Shown here one piece after another: positions 35,868 to 44,826 of a stretch of 64,000 nt of DNA. Under the pieces are notes generated by a model. The model saw only the letters and a program-made list of their open reading frames with translations, ran no database searches and was not told the DNA's origin. Origin of the DNA: JAPYTY01 sp036338435 (lineage in GTDB: Bacteria > Acidobacteriota > UBA6911 > RPQK01 > JADFOI01). Location of the stretch: the NCBI GenBank assembly GCA_036338435.1, contig JAYZCG010000009.1, positions 15,556-79,555 of the forward strand, given 5' to 3'. Every line of letters begins with the position of its first letter. The stretch's first letter is position 1. The translations under genes and the position numbers were made by a program.

Positions 35868-36569
35868 TTACCTGCTAGGCATTCTTTGTTCTGGGGTAGA
35901 ATCGGGTACGTTAATCGTTTTGTCTTCTTGCTCTTCTTCAATAGTTATGACTATGACGGTTGAAGGAGGATCAATCCGAACGCCACTACCGTAAGTGTCC
36001 ATGGATACCTCCCGGACTATGGAAGAAGACAGGCCCTCTATATTTATCGGTTCGGCTTGAACTTCATTGACATTTACCACACGGGACTCGGGCCCTCGTA
36101 CTGTTACCACCTGAGTTTCAACACTGGTCACTTCGAAGCCATCAGCCGGATCTCCTAGAAGTTGTGGCGTCACCTTAATCGTCTTTCCAATAGTCCTGTC
36201 TAATTGCAACCTAATGCGAGCTGGTGTGAAACCCAGCACATCTACATCATAGGGTCTATTGAGAATTCTCTCGGAATTCAGGGGGAAAGACCGTTCAACA
36301 CCTGGCTCAATTCCTCTCAAATCAACCACAACAGCTAGTTCCCTCTCATCGAAACTAGCTGTACTTCTAGCGCGGATGACGACTTCAACTTCTCTTTCGT
36401 AGTCGTTTGTGATCTCCATTTCTGAAGGTATATTCACAAATTCGACTGGAAGCAGGAGGGTTCTCTGAACCGGTTGACCAGCAATCTGAAACCAAAGCAG
36501 GATTGCTAACAACAAGGAACCTACCTTGAGTTCTATATTACTGACCAACAGATCCTTTAAAATACTCAT
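35868..36569 (-). CDS. cdaR: CdaR/YbbR domain protein
   Basis: 233 residues. One N-terminal membrane anchor (VGSLLLAILLWFQIAGQPVQ) is followed by YbbR-type beta domains outside the membrane (RTLLLPVEFVNIPSEMEIT, VEVVIRARSTASFDERELA, and a later TPQLLGDPADGFEVTSVETQ repeat). CdaR modulates the diadenylate cyclase CdaA. The ATG overlaps the cdaA stop as ATGA, so the two are made in step. The C-terminal 20 residues are a low-complexity tail. Confidence 0.88.
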   Translation of the reverse strand: MSILKDLLVSNIELKVGSLLLAILLWFQIAGQPVQRTLLLPVEFVNIPSEMEITNDYEREVEVVIRARSTASFDERELAVVVDLRGIEPGVERSFPLNSERILNRPYDVDVLGFTPARIRLQLDRTIGKTIKVTPQLLGDPADGFEVTSVETQVVTVRGPESRVVNVNEVQAEPINIEGLSSSIVREVSMDTYGSGVRIDPPSTVIVITIEEEQEDKTINVPDSTPEQRMPSR

Positions 36570-37405
36570 ACAGCCTCTTGTTGTTCCGTCTTTTCGTCCC
36601 CCCCTGCCTTAACTTTCACAACTCGTGTATCAGAATGAGTCATCTTTTGGAAAATCGTGAGTAGCCGATCCCTATCCAGACCTTGCATAATTTCTCCATC
36701 AACGACTGCTGAAATATCACCAGTTTCCTCGGAGACGACTACTACCAAAGCGTCACTCTCTTCAGTAATGCCGATAGCTGCTCGGTGCCGAGTTCCCAAT
36801 TCCTTGCTCAGATAAGGATCCAAAGTCAGTGGCAAAAAGCAGGAGGCTGCGCTAATGCGATTCCCTTGAATGATCACTGCTCCATCATGCAGCCGACTCT
36901 TGGGGCTAAAGATGGTCAGTAGGAGATCGTAAGTGAGAAATGCATCCAACTTAACCCCCCCCTCAATATGATTTCTGAGTCCAATTTCTCGCTCAATGAC
37001 AATCAGGGCCCCGATCTTTTTGCTGGATAGGGTCGTGGCAGTTAGAATGATCTCGTCAAATCGTTCTGATGTTTTTCTCCCGGTCAACTTTTTAAAAAAT
37101 AGAGGAGAAAAACGTCCTCTACCTATTTGTGCGAGCCCTCGACGAATTTCTGACTGAAAAATTACTATCAACGCAAAAATGACGTAGGTTAAAAAATTTG
37201 CGAATAACCACTCAATGGTTCTCAGACCCAGGAGCCTAATCACGACGTAAAATAAAGACAACGAGATGATGCCCAATGTCATCTGCCAACCCCGGGTGCC
37301 CTTGATAAGCAGTAAGGTGTGATAGACGATAAAGGAAATCACCAGGATGTCAATGACATCCCTCAGTTGTAATTGCGTCAAGGTGGCAAAAAAATCGATC
37401 ATCAT
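36566..37405 (-). CDS. cdaA: Diadenylate cyclase CdaA
   Basis: About 279 residues from the ATG at 37405, which overlaps the folP stop as ATGA. A longer reading from 37456 adds unrelated residues. It makes c-di-AMP from two ATP. Three membrane helices lie near the N terminus (IDILVISFIVYHTLLLI, MTLGIISLSLFYVVIRLLG, FLTYVIFALIVIF), then the DisA-N catalytic domain with SRLHDGAVII and LGTRHRAAIG, the two nucleotide-binding motifs. Common in Gram-positives but present in several Gram-negative phyla. Operon with folP, cdaR and glmM. Confidence 0.95.
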   Translation of the reverse strand: MMIDFFATLTQLQLRDVIDILVISFIVYHTLLLIKGTRGWQMTLGIISLSLFYVVIRLLGLRTIEWLFANFLTYVIFALIVIFQSEIRRGLAQIGRGRFSPLFFKKLTGRKTSERFDEIILTATTLSSKKIGALIVIEREIGLRNHIEGGVKLDAFLTYDLLLTIFSPKSRLHDGAVIIQGNRISAASCFLPLTLDPYLSKELGTRHRAAIGITEESDALVVVVSEETGDISAVVDGEIMQGLDRDRLLTIFQKMTHSDTRVVKVKAGGDEKTEQQEAV

Positions 37406-38298
37406 TGTAGTGATCCCTCTGTCGCAACAGCATCGGTGATCTGTGCCACTTGGCACATTTCTTCGACATCGTGTACTCTCACTATGTGTGCACCACGCAT
37501 GATCGAGACAACAACCGAGGCTGCACTACCCAAAAGCCTATCCTGAACCGGAAGATCTAGGAGATCACCAATAAAACTCTTCCGAGAAGTACCGACCACA
37601 ATCGGCAAATTAAAGGAGTCCAAACGGGAGAGCTGATTCAAAATCTTGCAGTTATTCTCAAGTGTTTTCCCGAAACCAATACCTGGATCAATCATAATCT
37701 TTCCCTTCGAGATTCCACTTTTCATTGCCTTGTCAACGGCTATCTGTAGATCGGCTATAACCTCTTCTAGTATGTCCTTACTAGGAGCGATACGATGCAT
37801 AGTTTGGGAAGTACCTCGCATATGCATCAGAATCACTCCGGCGTCCCACCTTCTAACAATTCCAGGTAGCTCGGAGTCAAATCGGAAAGCACTAATGTCA
37901 TTAATGATGTCCGCTCCCTCTCTAAGAGCTTCTTCTGCCACTACCGCCCTGTATGTATCAATTGAGATCGGCAGCGAAACTACCTTACGTACTACTTCGA
38001 GTACTGGCAAAATACGGTCCAATTCTTCTTCCCCAGAAATTGGCTTGGCTCCGGGTCGGGAAGATGCACCACCCAAATCCAGGATGTCTGCTCCGCTTTC
38101 AACTAACTCCAAACAGCGATCAATTGCCTGCGATGGTTCTAAGAATCGACCCCCGTCAAAGAAAGAATCCGGCGTCGCGTTCACCACACCCATAATGTGT
38201 GTGCGGCTTCCTAGCGACAGTTGCTTGTCCCGGGCCCGCATGGTACAGGCTCTTCTCATATACGGTGGGTTTTCTTGAGTTAGAGCCGTTTGCACCAC
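37402..38298 (-). CDS. folP: Dihydropteroate synthase
   Basis: About 298 residues from the GTG at 38298; ATGs at 38259 and 38241 are alternatives and would still keep the core. It joins p-aminobenzoate to dihydropterin pyrophosphate in folate synthesis. The signature begins MGVVNATPDSFFDGG, then ESGADILDLGGASSRPGA, SIDTYRAVVAEEAL, NDISAFR, MIDPGIGFGKT and TSRKSFIG. Stop overlaps cdaA's ATG (ATGA). ftsH lies immediately upstream with a 15-base gap. Confidence 0.95.
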   Translation of the reverse strand: MVQTALTQENPPYMRRACTMRARDKQLSLGSRTHIMGVVNATPDSFFDGGRFLEPSQAIDRCLELVESGADILDLGGASSRPGAKPISGEEELDRILPVLEVVRKVVSLPISIDTYRAVVAEEALREGADIINDISAFRFDSELPGIVRRWDAGVILMHMRGTSQTMHRIAPSKDILEEVIADLQIAVDKAMKSGISKGKIMIDPGIGFGKTLENNCKILNQLSRLDSFNLPIVVGTSRKSFIGDLLDLPVQDRLLGSAASVVVSIMRGAHIVRVHDVEEMCQVAQITDAVATEGSLQ

Positions 38299-38313
38299 TT
38301 TCGCTCACTTTGA

Positions 38314-40266
38314 TTAGGCAGGAGCTGGACTGTCGTCAGGATGTGCCAGCGGAGAAATCACTTGCTTCTTTTCTTTCTGTTCTTTGTCCTTCCGTTTCGG
38401 CTCGAGCTGATCGGAATTGTCCGACCCGAGGTCTCTCTGGATTTTTTCTCCCTTAATAGTGGCTACGATTTCTTCGGAGTCGAGGGTTTCGTATTCCAAA
38501 AGGGCTTCCGCTAGACGAATTAAAGCCTCCCGTTGATCTTCCAGAATGGATTTGGCCTTGGTGCGACCCTCCAGAACCAGCCTTTTTACTTCCTGGTCAA
38601 TCTTAATGGCAGTCTCTTCACTGTAGTCTTGGTGCTGGGCAATCTCTCTACCTAGAAAGATCTGCTCCTCCTTCTTACCAAAGGTTAAGGGACCCATCTC
38701 CTCGCTCATACCCCACTCGCAAACCATTTTTCGGGCACGATCCGTTACCCGCTCCAAATCGTTGGAAGCGCCCGTAGTACAACTCCCTAAAAAGATCTCT
38801 TCGGCACTCCTCCCGGCTAGCAAGATGGCGATCGAAGCTTCCATGTATTCTTTAGTGTAATTGTAAGTATCCTCTGCGGGGAGTTGCATGGTAACACCCA
38901 GAGCCCGCCCTCGTGGAATGATCGTAACTTTGTGTAACGGGTCCGCGTCCGGAAGTATATAAGCCACCAACGCATGTCCCGCCTCATGATAGGCGGTATT
39001 ACGTTTCTCCTTGTCGCTCATAATCATGGACTTACGCTCTTTGCCCATCAACACCTTATCTTTGGCTTCCTCGAAGTCCACCATGGTAACTGATTGCCGG
39101 CTATACCGAGCTGCTATCAAAGCGGCCTCATTGACCAGATTGGCCAACTGAGCCCCCGAAAACCCAGGAGTACCTCTGGCTAAAATGGAGATGTCAACAT
39201 CCTCCCCCAGCGTAACCTTTCGACTGTGCACTCTGATGATTCCTTCTCTTCCCTTAATGTCTGGCAAACTCACTACAACTTCCCTATCGAAACGGCCGGG
39301 ACGCAAAAGCGCAGGATCTAAAACATCCGGACGGTTGGTGGCGGCGATTAGAATAACTCCCTCGTTGGACTCAAACCCATCCATTTCCACCAGAAGCTGA
39401 TTGAGCGTCTGCTCCCTCTCATCATGTCCCCCTCCCAGGCCAGCACCACGATGCCTTCCCACAGCATCTATTTCGTCAATAAAGATAATACATGGAGCAT
39501 TCTTTTTTCCTTGTTCGAAAAGATCTCTTACGCGGCTTGCTCCTACACCCACGAACATCTCCACAAAATCAGATCCACTTATGCTGAAGAAGGGGACATT
39601 GGCTTCTCCGGCGATAGCTCTAGCCAACAAAGTCTTTCCGGTCCCTGGAGGCCCCATCACTAGAACTCCCTTGGGTATTCTCCCACCCAACTTCTGAAAT
39701 TTCTGTGGCTCCTTCAAAAATTCAACGATCTCCTCAAGCTCTTCCTTGGCTTCCTCTACACCAGCTACGTCCTCAAATGTCACTTTTTCCTGTTGATTAG
39801 TGGAAAGCTTGGCACGGCTTTTACCAAATGAAAGCGCCTTATTACCACCACTTTGCATCTGTCGCATCAGGAAAATCCAGAAACCCACGAACAGAATGAT
39901 AGGGAACCAGGAAGTAAGGAGCATATAAAATATAGAGCCTCCATCATCATCACTTACTTTAACGATGATCTCCTTTTCATTAAGGGTGTTGGCAATAGTC
40001 TCTTCAGATCCCTTTGGTATTACCGCTCTGAAACGCTGTTCTCTATCATTGGCGTCAATGTATTTACCTTCGACTTCATTGTTGGTTAATATAACTGGAT
40101 CACTGGGATAGCTCCGGATCTTGTTATCCTTTACCATGGAGGTAAACTCGGAATAATTGACCTCCTCAACATTTTCACTACGCACCGTGTTGAGAAAATT
40201 CCAGAGAACTGCGACGGCGACAATAATGACAATCCAGAAGAAGACGTTTTTGGCAGTGGCGTTCAA
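38314..40266 (-). CDS. ftsH: ATP-dependent zinc metalloprotease FtsH
   Basis: 650 residues, the normal length. A membrane AAA protease that degrades misfolded membrane proteins and regulators. Helices near residues 8-26 and 112-134 flank a periplasmic part. AAA motifs: Walker A GPPGTGKT (205-212), Walker B IIFIDEIDAVGRHRGAG, SRH in NRPDVLDPALLRPGRFDREV. The protease site is HEAGH, with a tail rich in Lys and Glu after residue 620. The start is a TTG at 40266 with GGAGG 11 bases upstream. Downstream genes folP, cdaA and cdaR follow closely on the same strand. Confidence 0.96.
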   Translation of the reverse strand: MNATAKNVFFWIVIIVAVAVLWNFLNTVRSENVEEVNYSEFTSMVKDNKIRSYPSDPVILTNNEVEGKYIDANDREQRFRAVIPKGSEETIANTLNEKEIIVKVSDDDGGSIFYMLLTSWFPIILFVGFWIFLMRQMQSGGNKALSFGKSRAKLSTNQQEKVTFEDVAGVEEAKEELEEIVEFLKEPQKFQKLGGRIPKGVLVMGPPGTGKTLLARAIAGEANVPFFSISGSDFVEMFVGVGASRVRDLFEQGKKNAPCIIFIDEIDAVGRHRGAGLGGGHDEREQTLNQLLVEMDGFESNEGVILIAATNRPDVLDPALLRPGRFDREVVVSLPDIKGREGIIRVHSRKVTLGEDVDISILARGTPGFSGAQLANLVNEAALIAARYSRQSVTMVDFEEAKDKVLMGKERKSMIMSDKEKRNTAYHEAGHALVAYILPDADPLHKVTIIPRGRALGVTMQLPAEDTYNYTKEYMEASIAILLAGRSAEEIFLGSCTTGASNDLERVTDRARKMVCEWGMSEEMGPLTFGKKEEQIFLGREIAQHQDYSEETAIKIDQEVKRLVLEGRTKAKSILEDQREALIRLAEALLEYETLDSEEIVATIKGEKIQRDLGSDNSDQLEPKRKDKEQKEKKQVISPLAHPDDSPAPA

Positions 40267-40309
40267 CTTTCGCTAGACCTCCAGGCAAATTGATAATCCA
40301 TACTCTCTA

Positions 40310-40328
40310 ATTATAGGCTAAACTAGCC
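40310..40328 (-). promoter_or_regulatory. Candidate ftsH promoter with 5-bp dyad
   Basis: On the minus strand a perfect TATAAT (complement of 40310-40315) lies about 45 bases before the TTG start of ftsH. A dyad GGCTA-AAC-TAGCC (40316-40328) sits just upstream of the -10. The -35 is weak. The rest of 40267-40442 shows no feature. Confidence 0.35.
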
Positions 40329-40442
40329 GGCCAGAACCAGATGAACTGACAGAACCCTCAACTTTTTCACGCTTTGGACCTATTTTCGTTTCAATTTTAA
40401 CTCAATTACCTCGACTGAATATCTCGCTAGAAAGACCGTACT

Positions 40443-41843
40443 TCACCCCACATGGTCGATTGTGTCACTTTGAACTACAATCTCTATCGCAACTGAATCA
40501 TCACTTGAAATCCGATGATCTGGGTGAGGGGGAAAGCCCTCTACCCACATAATCTGGTTGTTTCCTTCCAGTATCAACAACTTGTCGCGTCTGCTCTTGG
40601 AAATCCGCTTACTCTGAAGTAATTCTTTGAGTTTCTTGGACCCAGATCTGGAGGAAGTACGATATTCATCCCCAGGACGACGATTTCGGACAATCAGACT
40701 GTCCGTTTCCCACCTAACAAAGATCCCCTTATCCTCTACTTTGTCCACCTTTCGAACCATGATGGATTTTTCCGCCTCCTTTATACGAACCTTTCCCGGC
40801 ACACTGAGCTGATACCAAAAAGCACTGGAAAAGGATTCTTGTGTGAAACGCAGTTCTTCAAACTCTCTTTGTACCCTAAGACCCCCAGGAAGATGGACTT
40901 CTCTACCACTGCCCGATGTGCACAACTCAGCCACTGCGGCAATGTGCTTAAAAGTGATACCACGCAGATCTCCCTTCGTGCTCATCACACCTTGCCTCAA
41001 CACCTGCTTCTGAATGATTGAAGGAAATGTCTCCAACTCTTCTATCTGGATCCGAATCTCCCCCTCTTGCTGGACAAGACATTGCTCAAACGCTTTCCTA
41101 CCATGTAGCACCAGATAGTCATCGATTTCCTTAAAAAGTTGGCTGGATCGGTGTAATGTCTCCACAATCGCTGGATTTAATTTGTTTTGTAGAAGGGGGA
41201 GTAGTTCATGACGAACCCAGTTCCGGTCGTAACTTAAATCTCGGTTAGAACGATCCTCTCGATAATCTTGCTTATTCTCTTTAAGGTAAGCAAGAATATC
41301 CACCCGTGAGACTTCTAAAAGTGGTCTCACTATCATAGTAGTGCCTGTCTGGGAACCAGTGTTCAAGTTACTGGACCTCACCAGAGTCGAAATACCGGAA
41401 AGACCTGTAGATCCTGCTCCCCGTACTAGCCTCATCAAGAAAGTCTCCACTTGGTCATTTAGAGTGTGTCCGGTCGTGACCTTATGTTTTGGGGAAAGTG
41501 CAAGCTGGCCGAAAAAATCATAGCGAAGTCTTCGTGCACAACTCTGGAGATTCTCTCCACTAGATCTAACTTCCCGTCGCGTATCAACCCTTTGCACTTC
41601 AATAGGTATTCCAATCTCTTGGCACAAATCGCACACAAATCGCTCATCCTCATCCGACTCTTCTCCCCTCAACAAGTGGTTTACATGAGCTGCAGACACG
41701 TGTAGAGAGAGACTCTTTGTTAATTCTTTTAAAACCAATAACAGGGCCACGGAATCAGAACCACCCGAGAGCGCGACAATTATCCGGTCTCCTGCCTCGA
41801 AAAGTTGGTGTCGACGAACAGTCTCTAAAACTTTGTTAATCAT
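40443..41843 (-). CDS. tilS: tRNA(Ile)-lysidine synthetase TilS
   Basis: About 466 residues from the ATG at 41843, preferred over a GTG at 41888 because the plus-strand promoter at 41856-41885 would lie inside the longer reading. It changes C34 of the CAT-anticodon tRNA-Ile to lysidine so that AUA is read as Ile. The PP-loop motif ALSGGSDSVALLLVL is near residue 24, and TGHTLNDQVETFLMRLVRGA follows. The C-terminal part has the TilS substrate-binding region. It is the first gene of the long minus-strand run to ftsH. A CAT-anticodon tRNA is found at 46478-46550. Confidence 0.94.
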   Translation of the reverse strand: MINKVLETVRRHQLFEAGDRIIVALSGGSDSVALLLVLKELTKSLSLHVSAAHVNHLLRGEESDEDERFVCDLCQEIGIPIEVQRVDTRREVRSSGENLQSCARRLRYDFFGQLALSPKHKVTTGHTLNDQVETFLMRLVRGAGSTGLSGISTLVRSSNLNTGSQTGTTMIVRPLLEVSRVDILAYLKENKQDYREDRSNRDLSYDRNWVRHELLPLLQNKLNPAIVETLHRSSQLFKEIDDYLVLHGRKAFEQCLVQQEGEIRIQIEELETFPSIIQKQVLRQGVMSTKGDLRGITFKHIAAVAELCTSGSGREVHLPGGLRVQREFEELRFTQESFSSAFWYQLSVPGKVRIKEAEKSIMVRKVDKVEDKGIFVRWETDSLIVRNRRPGDEYRTSSRSGSKKLKELLQSKRISKSRRDKLLILEGNNQIMWVEGFPPHPDHRISSDDSVAIEIVVQSDTIDHVG

Positions 41844-41855
41844 ACCTTTGCTTAC

Positions 41856-41885
41856 TTGACAGAATAACTTAACTGGTCGTATTAT
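41856..41885 (+). promoter_or_regulatory. Sigma70 promoter for the SAM riboswitch-thrC-lysC transcript
   Basis: TTGACA (41856-41861) and TATTAT (41880-41885) are 18 bases apart: a perfect -35 and a 5-of-6 -10. The expected start near 41892 is two bases before the first stem of the riboswitch at 41894. It overlaps the upstream side of tilS, giving back-to-back promoters. Confidence 0.7.
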
Positions 41886-41893
41886 CACACTCG

Positions 41894-41997
41894 GAACTTA
41901 TCAAGAGTGGCGAAGGGAACGGGCCCGTAGATGCCACAGCAACCAGCCTAAAAGAGCGTGGTGCTAATTCCCGCAGGGTGTTCTGGGAGATAAGTTC
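41894..41997 (+). promoter_or_regulatory. SAM-I (S-box) riboswitch upstream of thrC
   Basis: P1 is formed by GAACTTATC (41894-41902) and GATAAGTTC (41989-41997). Between them are conserved S-box segments in order: ATCAAGAG, GAAGGGAACGGGCCC, ATGCCACAGCAACC, GGTGCTAATTCC and GGGAGATAAG. SAM-I aptamers bind S-adenosylmethionine and in most hosts switch methionine and SAM genes. Here the regulated genes are threonine synthase and aspartokinase. SAM binding should favour the terminator at 42015-42048. An 8-bp hairpin (41995-42016) overlaps the ends of both P1 and the terminator and may be the competing antiterminator form. Confidence 0.93.
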
Positions 41998-42014
41998 GAT
42001 GTCGAAAAACATCG

Positions 42015-42048
42015 AAGCCCTTTCTTACCAGGAAGGGCTTTTGTTTTT
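42015..42048 (+). terminator. Intrinsic terminator of the SAM riboswitch expression platform
   Basis: AAGCCCTTTCT (42015-42025) pairs with AGGAAGGGCTT (42030-42040) over 11 bases with one G-U, around loop TACC, and is followed by TTGTTTTT. It lies just after the aptamer and before the thrC start, the normal place for SAM-dependent premature termination. Confidence 0.88.
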
Positions 42049-42115
42049 ATGGGCTCACGTTCTATCGAGTTCTGGCTTCGGCCAGAGGGACGTTTTGCCG
42101 GAAAGAATACGGAGT

Positions 42116-43378
42116 ATGAGCTATTTAAAAAGCTTGCAGTGTAAACATTGCGGGAAAGAATATCCGCCTGATCGAAGCTTTGTTTGCCTAGAATGTTTTG
42201 GTCCTCTGGAAGTCACCTATGATTACGCAGCGATTCAGACCGATATTAGTCCAATAGTTTTTAGCCAGCGGGCACAGAATTTATGGCGATATCGGGAGTT
42301 ACTCCCGTTGGAAGGAGACCCCATTCAGGGGTTTAACTCAGGCTACACCCCATTGGTAAAAGCAAAACGACTAGCCAAATATTTAAATGTCAAAGAACTC
42401 TACCTCAAAGATGATTCGGTCAACCATCCTACTCTCTCTTACAAGGATAGAGTCGTCCCAATTGCTTTGAGCCGGGGTGCTGAGTTGGGTTACACGGTTT
42501 TTTCCTGTGCCTCCACGGGCAACTTAGCTAGTTCCGTAGCCGCCCACTGTGCCCGGGCTGGCTTCCCCTGCCTCCTTTTTATTCCCCACGATATCGAATC
42601 GGCTAAGATCACTGGCTCCCTGCTTTATAAACCTCACATAATTGCGCTGGAAGGCAATTATGACGATGTCAATCGCCTATGTGCAGAGATCGGCGATCAC
42701 TATGGTTGGGGTTTCGTCAATGTTAATCTGAGGCCGTACTATACTGAAGGGGCAAAAACCATGGGCTATGAAATAGCCGAACAATTGGGTTGGAAACTCC
42801 CTGATCACATGGTCTTACCCACTGCTGGCGGAACTCTTCTCCCCAAAGTGGCCAAAGCCTTCCGAGAGCTAATTGACTTGGACTGGGTTGAGGGTCAGTG
42901 CCGCATCCACTCTGCGCAAGCAGCAGGGTGTGCGCCGATTATCCGCGCCCTTCATGATGGGCATGATGCCATCGAACCGGTGAAACCGGATACGCTGGCC
43001 AAATCGATCGCCATCGGCAATCCCGCTGATGGGCCTTACGTTCTCCAGGCAGTGCGCGACTCCGGGGGTTGGGGTGAATCTGCAACCGACCCAGAAATCT
43101 TAGAGGCGGTTGAGCTGCTAGCTAAGATGGAGGGGATTTTTACAGAACCTGCTGGGGGAACTACTCTTGCAGCAACCATAAAGCTGATCCACCAAAAACG
43201 GATTGACCCGAACGACACGATCGTAGTAGCTATTACCGGAAACGGCTACAAAACTCTCGATGTCTTTGAGTCTCAAAGACATGTGGACGTGACCTTGAGA
43301 CCAAATTTACGGGTCTTTCGTGAATGGTACGAGGAACACCAATTAGTCTCCAAAACCCAGGTGGAAATGCCTGCCTAA
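42116..43378 (+). CDS. thrC: Threonine synthase
   Basis: About 420 residues from the ATG at 42116, the first start beyond the riboswitch terminator. It converts O-phosphohomoserine to threonine with PLP. The N terminus has a zinc-ribbon-like CxxC pair (Cys9, Cys12, Cys24, Cys27), common in ThrC of this branch. The PLP lysine is Lys110 in TLSYKDR. The glycine loop STGNLASSVAAH holds the phosphate of PLP. GGAG lies only one base before the ATG, so the real ribosome binding site is unclear. Stop and the lysC ATG overlap as TAATG. Under control of the SAM-I riboswitch at 41894-41997. Confidence 0.95.
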   Translation: MSYLKSLQCKHCGKEYPPDRSFVCLECFGPLEVTYDYAAIQTDISPIVFSQRAQNLWRYRELLPLEGDPIQGFNSGYTPLVKAKRLAKYLNVKELYLKDDSVNHPTLSYKDRVVPIALSRGAELGYTVFSCASTGNLASSVAAHCARAGFPCLLFIPHDIESAKITGSLLYKPHIIALEGNYDDVNRLCAEIGDHYGWGFVNVNLRPYYTEGAKTMGYEIAEQLGWKLPDHMVLPTAGGTLLPKVAKAFRELIDLDWVEGQCRIHSAQAAGCAPIIRALHDGHDAIEPVKPDTLAKSIAIGNPADGPYVLQAVRDSGGWGESATDPEILEAVELLAKMEGIFTEPAGGTTLAATIKLIHQKRIDPNDTIVVAITGNGYKTLDVFESQRHVDVTLRPNLRVFREWYEEHQLVSKTQVEMPA

Positions 43379-44613
43379 TGATCCATCCCACCAAAATCAA
43401 GAAATATGGCGGCAGTTCAGTTGCCTCTGTGGAACACATATGCAGAGTGGCCCAGGATCTCGTATCTGAACATCAGAAAGACATCTCCCAAGTAGTCGTT
43501 GTTTCGGCAATGTCCAAGACCACCGACCAGCTAATGAACATGGCCCTGCAGGTGAATGCCAACCCTCGGGCCAGAGAACTCGATATGCTCTTGACTACGG
43601 GAGAGCAAGTGTCCGTTTCCTTGCTCACCATGGCCCTCCATAATCTTGGAGCTAAGGCCATAGCGCTTACCGGGGCACAATGTGGCATTCTGACGGACGG
43701 CAAGTTCGCTCAAGCTCGTATTCAGAACATCGAAATCGAGAAGATAAAACGTCTACTAGATGACAACAACATAGTAGTCGTGACTGGGTTTCAGGGCATC
43801 ACCACAGACCACGAGATTACAACTTTAGGTAGAGGGGGATCCGACACTACTGCGACTGCACTGGCTGCAGCTGTGCAATCGTCTGTGTGCGAGATCTATA
43901 CTGATGTGGACGGCGTCTTCACGGCCGACCCTCGCCTTGTTCCTGAAGCTCGACTACTAAAGTTCATCGGCTATGATGAGATGCTGGAATATGCCGCATC
44001 CGGCTCCAGAGTATTGCATCCCAGATGTGTGGAGTTGGCAAAAAAGTTCGATGTTCCCCTAGTGGTACGATCCAGCTTACACCACCGACCTGGCACTACT
44101 ATCGTTAAGGAGGAAACCTTGGAAAAAATAGAAATCACAGGGGTAACAGGTGACGCTGGAATCGCCCGCATCGCACTGACACAAGTAAAGAACATTCCAG
44201 GCACAGCAGCCAAGATTTCAGCATGTCTGTCCGAAGCAGATATCTCTATCCGTCTCATTATTCAGGGTATCCGTCATGATGCGACTAACGACTTTTCACT
44301 GATCATCTCCGAGGAAGATGCTGAACACGCCAAAACCATTTTGGAAAAGGCGGCCCAGACAGTTGGAGCCGAAAAAGTCAAAGTTAATACCAACGTCGCC
44401 AAAGTCTCAGTAATTGGATCAGGTGTGGCCAGCAATCCTCGGGTTGCAACGGGTATGTTTCGGGCTCTGGCAGATCAAGATATTAACATCGAGCTTATCA
44501 GTTCATCTGAAGTGAGAATCGCATGCATTATTAAACAGGATCAACTAGATTCAGCTATTCTGGCGATCCACAAAAAATTCGATTTGGCAAATTTTGAACG
44601 GCACGAGATATAA
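43378..44613 (+). CDS. lysC: Aspartate kinase
   Basis: 411 residues from the ATG at 43378, which overlaps the thrC stop (TAATG). It phosphorylates aspartate, the first step to Lys, Thr and Met. The kinase begins KKYGGSSVASVEHI, in place of the usual K-F-GGTSV, then VSAMSKTTDQLMNMAL, TTGEQVSVSLLTMAL, LGRGGSDTTATALAAA and the ADPR-like TADPRLVPEARLL. Two ACT domains near the C terminus (from VTGDAGIARIAL, and VSVIGSGVASNPRVATGMFR) are the sites of end-product control. Coupled to thrC, so both answer to SAM. Confidence 0.95.
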   Translation: MIHPTKIKKYGGSSVASVEHICRVAQDLVSEHQKDISQVVVVSAMSKTTDQLMNMALQVNANPRARELDMLLTTGEQVSVSLLTMALHNLGAKAIALTGAQCGILTDGKFAQARIQNIEIEKIKRLLDDNNIVVVTGFQGITTDHEITTLGRGGSDTTATALAAAVQSSVCEIYTDVDGVFTADPRLVPEARLLKFIGYDEMLEYAASGSRVLHPRCVELAKKFDVPLVVRSSLHHRPGTTIVKEETLEKIEITGVTGDAGIARIALTQVKNIPGTAAKISACLSEADISIRLIIQGIRHDATNDFSLIISEEDAEHAKTILEKAAQTVGAEKVKVNTNVAKVSVIGSGVASNPRVATGMFRALADQDINIELISSSEVRIACIIKQDQLDSAILAIHKKFDLANFERHEI

Positions 44614-44756
44614 TCCTTCCCTCCGCTCAAAATATCTAACACATCCCCCCAATCCAATACACCAACATGCTCACTAGACCTAACAACCCGGTGGGTTAAC
44701 TCGGGTCGCTATGGGCCGTTCAAGCTACCCTTTCGTGTCCATAAATTGATCACTTC

Positions 44757-44791
44757 GTCACTTTGACAAAGTGACAACTATCGCTTAAAAT
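44757..44791 (+). promoter_or_regulatory. carD promoter with -35 inside a 19-bp palindrome
   Basis: GTCACTTTGACAAAGTGAC (44757-44775) is a perfect 9-bp dyad with a single central base. TTGACA (44763-44768) lies inside it, followed after 17 bases by TAAAAT (44786-44791), 5 of 6 for a -10. A protein on the palindrome would cover the -35 and repress. The rest of 44614-44756 holds no gene I can support. Confidence 0.7.
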
Positions 44792-44826
44792 GAACCCAAC
44801 TCATCATGTGAGATTCAGGAGGCTTC

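Noticed and set aside
41978..42115. A thrC start at 41978
   Set aside because: This lies inside the riboswitch and terminator. The protein from 42116 begins with the zinc-ribbon of the family.
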